Positions 34,004-44,912 of a stretch of DNA of 64,000 nucleotides are shown here, piece after piece (within the stretch, counting starts at the first letter, position 1; every line of letters begins with the position of its first letter). The position numbers and the translations under genes are program-made. Location: NCBI GenBank assembly GCA_008638375.1, contig CM018033.1, positions 19,117,794 through 19,181,793 of the forward strand, read 5' to 3'. The DNA is from Nyssa sinensis. Lineage: Eukaryota > Streptophyta > Magnoliopsida > Cornales > Nyssaceae. The notes under the pieces were generated by a model, which did no database searches, was not told where the DNA came from, and was given only the letters and a program-made list of their open reading frames with translations.

Positions 34004-34264
34004 CCAGAGAACAGCTATCATATCAGAGTTGCTGAGTTTGTCTTCTTTCTCCAAATTTAGCAGTACATCAACAAAATCTTCATTTCTGTCTTCAGCTACA
34101 ACTCCACCAACCCTTCTAATTTTGTGCTCTTCTATTGTCTTTCCAACAAATATATTCACATGTGAAGCCAAAATTCTACATTTCTTTCTCACTCGTAAAT
34201 CCAACAAATACAGCAGAGGAAAGTGGTCACTCCAATTGAAAATTCTAAGTAATTGGTCCAGCAT
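34004..34264 (-). pseudogene. CYP78A cytochrome P450 fragment, copy 1
   Basis: Frame on the minus strand: LLRIFNWSDHFPLL, VNIFVGKTIEEHKI, NEDFVDVLLNLEKED, KLSNSDMIAVLW, then a GTATG donor at 34003. This matches the middle of plant CYP78A proteins up to just before the I-helix. The haem-binding part and the N-terminus are absent. Open in both copies. Confidence 0.88.
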
Positions 34265-34614
34265 CTTTGAGTCACATTGGACAGAGCAGTATAAAAATAA
34301 TCAGCTACAACTAACCTAACCATTATGCAAAATATTGAGATAAATAATAAATAAGTGGATGTGAGCAGGCTATGTCAGTAGCCTGTGAAGATGGCAACTA
34401 TGGGATAAAAACACCACCCAACCCATGCTTTCAAAAATTCAATCACAAAATATAATGCAAATATTCCTCAAAGTATCTTGCAGAAATCAGTTATGGAAGA
34501 TAGTTCCACCCATAGTTCATTTTAGTATGAAAAAAATTAACAGTTTATCACATCTATAACGAAGTCCAATCAACTCACGGCAAAATAGGCCAGAAGCTTT
34601 TCAATCCTATTTAC

Positions 34615-34704
34615 ATGAACTAAAGCATCAGGTCGAGACTCAAAAATAACCAGGAGAACACCTAAGGGGGATGATGTCTTCTCTAAGATGAGTCCATCTG
34701 CAAC
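34615..34704 (-). pseudogene. P5CS (delta-1-pyrroline-5-carboxylate synthase) exon fragment, copy 1
   Basis: A 30-codon phase-0 exon: [29 protein letters not shown], from the glutamyl-phosphate reductase domain. The acceptor CATCCAG is kept. The last codon is CAT before GTAAAT, where copy 2 keeps the usual CAG. No other P5CS exon is near. Confidence 0.88.
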
Positions 34705-35265
34705 CTGGATGCAAGAGTAATCGTCCGAAACAAAACAGATCTGCAATCATGATATCCTAGATCATATGTATAAAACCAGAAAGCAATAAGTCATTAGAAG
34801 GGGTAAAAAAAGGAAAATAAGCAATAGTTAATGAGCATCATGTGCAACCAGATATATTTGAGGATTTAAAAAGACAATTTTGTGGAGATGCTTAACCATG
34901 AGTTACCTCAACATGCCTCTGCTAAACTTAATATGTTAATCCTATTGCCATTTAGGATTTAGAATGCTAAAGAGTGTTTGGATAATAATATAACTCAAAA
35001 CAGTAATTCTAATACACTCAAAAAGATTAAAATCAAATAGAAATCCTGAACAAAACAAATCTTTTTGGTAACAAACTATTTGAATGCCTCACAGCTGTTA
35101 CACCTTGGAATGATTTAGGGTCACCTCAGAACTAATTGCACTGACCTCAACTGTTTTTGCTCTCAAATCCTAGTCATATCTTGTAGATATCAATATTGTA
35201 GTGCATGATTGTACCAAAGACAGTACATATTAAGCTCAATTAGCAGTCATAGAAAAGGCTGCATG

Positions 35266-38200
35266 TTAGAAGGTGTTTTTAGACCTTTCTTTCACCATGG
35301 TCTTCACAAAGAGCTCTCCAGCCCTGTAAGAGGATCGAACCTGGAAAAATCAACACGTCAGGTCTTGTAAATATCTTGTTAGCTTCAAAAGCTTTAAGAG
35401 GGATGGAAATCAAATTATTTACTCTAATTTTTCCTGAACAAAATCTGGGCCATATTCTGCTCTATTTTTCAGAGCAGTTGTGGCAAATTCAGTCTGGTCC
35501 ACGAACAAATCAGTGAAGTTTTTTGATAAACAAGATAAATTTCAAAACTGTCAAAAAAATTTGTGAAATCCACCTTTTCTCACCAATTAAATCAAGCCCA
35601 TATGTATATAAAAAAAAAATGTAAGAATGAGAATCAAATATAATCATCGTTTGAAAGCAAATTATTTTCAGTAGAAAGAGAAAAGGAAAAAAAAAAAAAA
35701 GAAAAGAAAATTAGGTGTAATATTATACCAGAGGTCCACTGGCTACATAACGGAAACCGATTGTCTCTCCATAATCTTTCCAAAAGGCAAATTTCTCAGG
35801 GGTAACGTACTCTTTGACAGTCAGGTGCAATGGAGTTGGCTGTACAAACATTAGACTTAGTGATTAATAAAAATGCCTTCATATTTATAAGGACAAAGAT
35901 AGCTGGCACTAGACAAACTTCAAGAACTTTGCGAACTCTTAGAATTAGCATGGGTTGAGCAGAACTATCCTAAAAGAAAAGGATAGAATCCAGCCCAAAC
36001 AATGGGCCCGACCTTGATCTGGACCAGCTGAGTGAGTCAAGAATTTAAAGCATCACACAAATAGAACATTAGCCAGACCACATGAAGTGATCTGCAAATT
36101 TCATGGGCTTGGTAACCCCCCCAAACAAACAAAAAAAAACTCCTGGAACTTTGTCAATCCCTTAAAACTCCCTCAACAGGAGAAGACTAGATACCACAGC
36201 AAAATAAGGCTAGTGATGGATAGTAGTTTGCATATTAGCTTACCTGTAAATATTGTCCGAGGGTCAAAATGTCTACATCTATGGCCCTCAAATCATCCAT
36301 TGCTTCCTTCAGTTCATCATCAGATTCTCCAAGTCCCAACATTATAGAAGATTTTGTTATCATACCCTCCTTACTGAGCTTTGCATGTTTTAGAACTGAT
36401 AAACTCTGTTCGTACCTGCGTCATCCATATAAAGTTCTTAGCTACCAATGAGAAAAAATTTGTTTTATGAATAAAAAAAGCTATGCTGTGAAATTTGGAG
36501 AATTACATTTTATTTAATAGACATAATGAACATTTCTTTAAAACACTTCTAAACTGATGTACCAAAAATGAGGGCAACTAAAAGGTACATAAAAATTATT
36601 TGCACATTCTGGTTCCAGTCAGTCACCCTTAGATTGTGTTCAAGCTCAGCTCAGGCTTGGGACAAGCCTAGGCAATCTTGTTCAGACTTAGCTTGCTAAA
36701 GTTCAATAAAATCTAGCTCAGATCAGCTCTGGTGGCAAATGTGAAGAAAGGACTTGTCAATAGTGTTTTTGACAGCCAAAGAAGAGTTGATTGTTGTCAT
36801 GTTCTGGACCTTAAGGTTACTGAGCAAAAGATAGATTTGAAAGAAACAGACAAACAAAAACAGAAACAAAAAAAAAAAAAAAAGGAAAGAAAATTCTAAC
36901 AAACCCTTGAACATCTAGCTGAAACACGAAAGAATAAGGCTTTGAGCAATTATTGAAGTTGTAAACAAAGCACCAAGATGGTGATGTCACCTCTGTCAAA
37001 GAGTTGATTGAGTTGTGCTCGAGGGTGTCCACAATACCGATTCTTGTAGTAAGAAAAACAAGCAAGAAGGGGCCCATCGAACAAGGGCAAGATAATTCTA
37101 AAAAGAAGGCTAAAGACAATTGAAAGGAAGTGCTTAGCAAGTAGAAAGGCAAGAGACCTATGTCTTAAATGCCTTCTTTTGAACATAAAGTAACAACAAT
37201 GAAAAGGTTTCTAGCCCAGTAGAAAGATTCTAAGGGCAAAGCGAAAGCTCCTTTGGGACAGGGAGGACACCCAAGAAAGCATATAAACATATTTTTAGCC
37301 ATTCATCAGTGGTTGCAATGAAAAATGATTATCAAGCTAAAATGATGCTGCCAAGTGGCATCCTCAAAATCAAATGCTAGCTCAACTGCTTCAAGCGGTG
37401 CATCTTCCTCAACTATGAGCTCCATTTTTCAACAGCAAATCTCTCATTCTTCTTCTTTTCAAGATATCCTAGAAGCATCCCTCCCAGTGTTATCAACTGA
37501 GGGGAAGCTTGGGTGCTTTCCCTGGCTTTGGCTGGTTAAGTTTAGCTTTTGTTGGTAGCCAAATCTCTTAAGTTGTTATAGGAAATTCATCGTGTGTCTT
37601 ATGGTGTAGTTATCTTGCCTATCCTTTTAAGTTGTGAGATGTATTGTTATGTTGTGCTCCTTGGACTTTTTACTTTAATTCTATATTCTTCATATAGGAA
37701 AAAAAATATCACTTACTAGAAAGGGGAAAAAAGAAAGGCCGCACGGTTGCTATAAGCAATCTCACTGCTTCATTCATATGGCTACAGCCACATTACCAAG
37801 ACGAAACTACCTGAAACACAGGGACCTACATTTAGGCCTCGCATTTGAAGTTATAAGTCTATATCCCTGCCATTGCCTACATTTGTAATAGTTCAGTTTA
37901 CCTACAATGTCAAGAATAAGAAGCTTACTCAGCTGGATCCTGAAGTAACAAAGATCCTTCACTGTGACACAAATTCCTTTCAATTTTTGTTTTTCTTTCA
38001 TCATTTGTTAGTATAATGAGAGTCAAGAGCTGAAACATCTAGTTTGGTTAAACAATTGTGAAAACAAACTCTCAGATGGACAAAATTAAACATTAAGGAA
38101 ACTGATCCCAACAAAAGAACAACAACAACAACAACACCACCACTAAGGAAAAGAAAAGGTCTACATATTGCAGTCTTACCATACAAAAGAATTTGGTCTC

Positions 38201-38274
38201 AAGGCAAACCCTACTCCCAATGATGCTCAAATGACAAATTAGCTATGAATTATCATGCTGACCCAAACCTATCC

Positions 38275-38332
<58 letters not shown>

Positions 38333-41300
38333 TTCCAATCTAATTTGCAAAGCAGTGGCAGCATGAAGATGGAACCTTTACTTTGATAATGCTCAATAAT
38401 GGACTTCACTTTCTATACTAGGAGATGACCACCGAATTTTTGTACGGAAGACTATCATTGTGGGAGAAAAAAAACGATTTTCAGTTTAAATATACTTTGT
38501 TTAGAAGCCAAAGGTTAGAAAGAAATGATTTTTTTTATAAGTAATAATTTCATTCACAAGCGCCAAAGAGGCACATTCCGTTTGAATATGTTTGCACTTT
38601 TTTTTTCCTTTTTTTTTTGGGGGGGCCGCAAAGCTAAAAGAGATCTTTCAGTTTGAATGTGTTCTCTAGGACACAGCCAGTTGAACCTTATTGTCTAGAA
38701 GGAGATCTTGTGCTTCAAATCTACAAAGAACTATAGAGGCACTAAAAATAAAGTTAATGGTTTATTTTTATAAGTATCAGTAGAATATTTTTTTTTACCA
38801 GTTAAAGTATCATTACAAAATTGGTTTTTTTTTTTTTTTGGGGGGGGGGGGGGGTTGTTTGATAAGTGGTAAGGGAATTTGAAGATTTATTCCTGATACA
38901 TATAAATCCAAAAATTATTGATTTGAATTCATCCTAAAATCTAATCATGGCCCATTAAAATTAGTGAAAGATTGCTTGAATGAAATTTAAAAATGTTATA
39001 GGCAAACCAAAGGTATAACTAACTGCTAAACAGAACCAAAAGAGAAATGACTTCTCCACAACTCACCCTGCACGGGGATCTCTGACTATTCGCTGGAGTC
39101 GTTTCACAGTCTCGATGTTATGGGCGAAAACGTCTAACCCTGAGTGTACCAGAGTTGTTACAGCATTTAAGTCACCTCTAAAATCAGAAGTCAGACACTC
39201 AATCATAATATCGGGCTTGAGTTTCTGCTCAAAGAGTAAATAAATGCAAATCAGATTTGTTACTGGTGCTTCAATATCTTCTAAGATGACATTCATGAAG
39301 GGTTTCAAAAATAAAAAGTTTCCATGGCCAGAAAAATTTACAAACCTTCATAGCGTTGACAGTTAAGGCAAAATGACCACTCCCACCGTCAGGTAAATCA
39401 TCACGATCAACACTGGTTAGAACAATGTAATCCACACTGAAAAAAAGATACCAAAAAAGCCTATATAATGTCAAAAATATGCACAACTCAACCTGTACAA
39501 AGATGTGAAGCAAACATAAAAGCCAACTAGAGGAGGTGGCACATGCAACGTGCACGCGAATATGTATATATTCTTTTGTCGGGTCCAATGGTCGAGTACA
39601 CAATAAGAAGGTGTTGGGGGGTAGCTATAGTCTCCACAACCCATATGAAGCCGAGAGTTGATCCAAGGTCTCTAATGTGCATGTATAATTTAAGGTTTAG
39701 TGTTTACATTATCTTTCCATTTGAAAGAGGAACGTGTTGAATTGCCTAAAATTGTTATTTCACATTTAAGGTAAATCGAAAAAAGTGTGTTAGTTTGGAC
39801 ATCTCATAACTGGAGACCAAAGACTAAAATCAAGCCCTTTATTATATTGCAGGGGGGCGGAGTTAAAAGATATTATTTCCAATATCTTGCGCAAGAACAA
39901 TTGCAAAATGAAAAATTTAGTGATAAGATTTAGGTTGGAAAGTTTGGTTTTTCAAGACTAATTCACCTTCTTAGGCACATTGTTGACAGCTTTAATTTTT
40001 TATATTTACTTTTTAATAATCAAAAGAACTTGAGCACTTGATAGCTCTTTTCGTCCTCTCCCCCACTTCTTTGATCTCATATGTTTTCGAAGCCCATTGC
40101 GCAAATCTCACAGGAACCCTCATGGAGAGAGTTAATTGTGTGTTAATCACTTCATACCTGATTCTGACCAAACATGACCTATGACAGTTTATACTACTAT
40201 TAAAACAGTTTCTAATACATCACCATAGACTCGGGCATTTAAGACTTTCCCCAATCTAATGTGTGTATTCAAGACTCCAGAGGAGCAAGGTTAAGCTAGG
40301 ACTTGCATAGTAGTACCACTGATAAGGGTTGACCAGCTAGAGCCAACCCACCAGGCACACCTCGTAGATCACCAAGATGTGCAAATCAACATCTAAAAGT
40401 AATGCACTTAGCACAATCTACCAGCCAATTTATTTTTTTAATGAACATCAAAAGAAATGTGATAGACGAGATTACGAAATCCCTAATACAAAACTAATAA
40501 GCCATGCAGTGCCCTTTTGGATCTCAAAATGCAAAAAGTCCACATAGTAAAAGCCCACAAATAATAATTCAAAACTCGAAGAGAGGGAAAGGGAGGATAT
40601 ATAACATTCTTAGGGCATGTTTGGTATGCTGGAATGGAATAAAACAGGAATGGAATAGTATCAGGAATAGAATGAAACAAGAATGGAATGGAATGGAAAT
40701 AATTATTCCATTCTTTTGTTTGGCTGAATACCTAATAATGGAAAGACAATTATATTCATGTGTTTGGTTTGAACCATCAAATTATTAGAATGAAGTTAAT
40801 ATTAAATTGGATATTCAAAGTACTAGTATAAATTTTAAAGCTTTCATGTACGTTTAATGAAAAAAAAATTCAACTTGCATTTTTTTTATTGGTAAAAAAA
40901 TAAAAATAAAAATTTTGGTAAGGAATGGATTGAGCATTCCGTGACTTTTGGTAAGGAATGGCAAATCCGGCTTCTTTGGGAATGGTCATTCCATTGGTAA
41001 GGAATGGCGAATCCGGCTTCTTTGGGAATAGTCATTCCATTTGGAATGACCATTCTGGCCTAAAAAGTTTAAACAAACACAGGAATAAAATTGCTTCACG
41101 AATGCGCATTCCATTCCTACCCTCATTCCGGCCTACCAAATATGGCCTTATAGTTTAATGCATGGAATAAATGTCAACATTTAAACCGATCCTCCACTTG
41201 TAGCCCCTCCAGGTTCCCGGTTGCTTCTACCAACACATTCCACTCTTCCAGACACACCCTCAGACGAACCAGTTAACATGGTGCTCCCTGACCTGACATC

Positions 41301-44300
41301 TTCCTCCATACTAGTATACCCAAAAAATACTTGAAGCCATCCTTTTAACATCTTCATTTTCTCTGTAAGGAATTAGCCATCCCACTTTACTTATAGGATG
41401 CTATTCGGTTAAGTCATCAACAGGCCACTTGCATATTCCCATCTCAATCCTAGTAATAGTCTGTCTTCCTTCCTTTTGCAATGCATTTGAGTACAAGTGG
41501 ACAGATCAAAATCTCAAACACAACGCGAGATTCCTTTTGCTATAATTTGTCTTTTGTTGCACTATAATCAATTTACAAACAATTCTGTGATTATCTACTC
41601 CTTCTCAAAACCATAACTCTCTATAAATCAACAAGGGTACCCTATTTCTTGCACCAATTATAATGCAGGATGAATCTGAGATAGGTTTTTGTTTTTTATT
41701 CTTAAATTTTATTGTTTGGATTTTTCAGATGCTCTAGATTTGATTTTCTTTGCTTTTATTCATAAATGCTAACTGCTGAGAGTTACATATTTACGATTTT
41801 CCTTTTTTGAAATTACTGTTTTTCTATTATTTCAATTTTCTCAGCATAGCAAGTAGAAGCAACATAAAGTTACTTTGTTGAACTAAGTCCGTGATCTGCA
41901 ATATTGAAATTCAGTATTTCAGTTCCATATTGCAACTTTCATTGCGTGGCTAACAAGGCCAAAAAAATTGGTAGACAAGAAAATGCAATAAAAAGACTCC
42001 AATTTTAGATGAGTCCATAAATAGATGTTTTAAACCAAAAAAAAAAAAATCAGAGGATGTTTGATATTTGAACTAGTAAATATCCAAGTATGAAATAAAC
42101 AGAATAGAACTTGCCTCAAAAGGAAGATCCAAAGATGAAACATTAAGAAATCAATAATTCATTGGTGGAGTTGGGGTGCGAAGTGGGAGTTCTTCCAACG
42201 GCGTATTTGGGGTTGCCATTGGGTGCTTCATCCCGTTTTGCAGCTATTTGGGTTGTGGTGGTTGAGAGGTTTCAAAAGAAGTTAGCAAAGTGGAAGAGAC
42301 GGCACTTATCAAAGGGGGGTCATGTTCCTCTTATCAAAAGTGCATTGGCCAATTTACCTACCTATGTTATGTCCCTTTTTCCAATGCCAGCTTCAGTGGA
42401 GAAGAAATTAGAGAAGTTTCAACAAGATTTTTTACGGGAGAGGAAGGAAGGGGAAAGGAAAATTCGTCTTATGAGTTGGGACAAAATGAAAAGGCTGCTG
42501 GCTGAGGGGGGTTCGGGAATCAAAACATGTGATGTTTTAACAAAGCGTTGCTTGGGAAGTGGATATATGCAATTGAGGATCAAGCTATGTGGAGAAGAGT
42601 CATTGTTAATAGGTATGGGGAGGGGAGGGGAGGGGAGGGGAGGGGAGGGGGGGATGGTTTTCTAATGAAGTAAGGGAGGTGTATGGGTGTGGGATGTGGA
42701 AAGCAATTCAAAATGGGATGACGGCCTTTAGAGAGGTGGTGGGTGAAGGCACGGTTCAGTTTTGACTTGATCAGCAGTGTAAGGAAGGGATCTTGAGCGA
42801 CAAATTTCCAACCTTATTTGTTATTGTAGTAAATAAGGAGACCTAGGTGGTGGATTATGTGGAGTTTGTCGGAAGAGTTGGTGTGGAGTTCCCGATTACA
42901 ATGTAGTGACTTTGATTGGGAAATGGAGGAGCTAGTGGCTATCCTTGGTAGGTAGCTGGTGAGGAGGGGGGTGATTCCATGGTTTGGAAGGTGGTCTTTC
43001 ACAGTGGTCTTTCAAGGATTCTTTTTTGAGGTTATGATTTTTTTTTGCGTAAAGAGGAATGCCTGAATAATGTATATTCTTTTTTAACATTTTTGGGAGA
43101 GTTGAGACCTTAATTTTTGTAGTCCCTTTCTTTTGTACATGGGTTAGCCCCCTCGGGCTCCAATTAATATATATTTACACTAATTGATCAAAAAAATATT
43201 AATTCATCACCATGCATTGCGTTTGCGTATCTTTTTCCTGATAATTAACAAAATTTTATAAAAGAAGGCACCAAGGGATGCACCCATTTGCATCCAACAA
43301 TATACACCTATAATCTCAGAGTTCAAAAATGATGCAAAATTATCTATAGATAAGGTTGAGCCCCGTGTTAACCAAAAATAAAGGGTGCTCAACACCATAA
43401 CCTTTACATCCCAATACGAGATTGCACTCCTTCAAATAATCTCTAGTTCCCTTCTCTCCAAACAACAATCCACTAAATGCATAGCGCTCAAATTATCAGG
43501 CCATTCTTAGAGATTTTCTCTTCTTTTCCAAAACTCCTTAGTCCCAACTGGGCTAACACAAGATGTGGTACTATACTCCTAATCTAAAGTACTATCTTTG
43601 CCTCCAGCCTCCCAATACTCCATTACTTATTAATTGAAAAATCCCTCACCAAGAAAACCAAAAAAAAAAAAAATCAAAGGTATACAATAGTTTCTAAGCT
43701 TAAAATCTTTTATTACTAGTGTGCTAATATACAAAATTTTGTCAAATCTTGCCTAGAGGATTTTATATAAAAATGTCATACCGGAAATTAGTCATGTAAA
43801 TTTTTAAGAATATAGTATTGAAAAAAGAAAAAATTTAAAGCCCTGCTTAGGCTTAAACCAACAATAAAAAATAAAAAATTACGCATTATATCGGAATAAA
43901 TATGAAAGCTCTATGTAAAGTCAGTCAAGATGTTTCTATTCAAGTGACAGATTTAACTTTACTTGGAGTCTTGGACAGACATCACTATCTGAGCTTTCTA
44001 CAGTCTCTCATTAATGGAATTGCAATTTTTTTTTGTTATAATGCCTGTCACTAAAGCTCTATAGGATATCCTCCACTTTGATTTTCCTTTTTGATTCCAT
44101 ACCCCCAAGTTCTTATTTGGCAATTATTTCACTAAACTCTGGTCATCATTTCAAAATGAGGTTTCATTGTCGTATTTTTCTATGAATTGCTAAACATACT
44201 CATGTTCAAAGCATGTACACTTTTTTGCTATCAAAAATCAAAGCAAAATGAGAAGTTGCTAAGACATACCCCCAGTGAGCAATAGCTTTAGCCGTGTTCT

Positions 44301-44866
44301 CTGGTTCCATTGGATCTGGTGGTGCAGGGTTCCTGCTGGTTTTCACGGCACAAAATCTACAACCACGCGTGCAAGTATCCCCAAGTAGCATGATTGTTGC
44401 TGTGGCGATACCATCCCCACCTCCATTCCAACACTAGTCAAAATATTACAGATATGAAGTAGAAGCTCACTATTTTTATTTGCAAAATATCACAAGCAGC
44501 CAGTACAGTTCAACGCAAATAGCCAAATACTATAAAGCTAAAGTGAAGGACCAACAAATAGAACCATCGAATTTACTATTAAAACTAATTGTACACATTA
44601 TACCAAATACAATTTTTTTTTTCTTTTCAGGTCAACTACCAAATATGCTAACTAGTTGTGATTTGCGGCTCCCAGAGAGCAGTTTTCTGGATTCAAATCC
44701 TATTGTGTAAAGAGAAACATAGTACTATAATAATAAAATATAAAAAACATGGTGAAATGGAATGCAGTACAAACTTTATAAGTTAGTGTGGATTACAATG
44801 GCAACGTTTGAGAATATTAATAGTTACTTTGCTCCACAAAACCTTCATAACAGTGAAAGTTGTATG

Positions 44867-44912
<46 letters not shown>

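Larger units (their letters stand above)
28757..34916. repeat. Mosaic gene-fragment block, copy 1
   Basis: Nearly identical by eye to 54208-60405 in the same orientation. Shared sequence starts GCATCTTTTGTGTTTGC and ends GTTACCTCAACATGC; flanks differ abruptly on both sides. It contains, left to right: intron and last exon of a coiled-coil gene (+), an unidentified exon-like segment (-), a fimbrin exon (-), a SINE, a LINE endonuclease piece (-), a sucrose synthase exon (-), a CYP78A exon end (-) and a P5CS exon (-). Fragments come with their splice signals and some intron, so the source was genomic DNA. A gene-capturing Helitron or Pack-type element is possible, but no CTRR end, hairpin or target duplication is visible. 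Confidence 0.92.

Noticed and set aside
33987..34319. 110-codon plus-strand frame
   Set aside because: Antisense shadow of the CYP78A fragment.
31158..34704. Fimbrin, sucrose synthase, CYP78A and P5CS as real genes
   Set aside because: Each is represented by a single exon or part of one, with no neighbouring exons of the same gene, so they are annotated as fragments.
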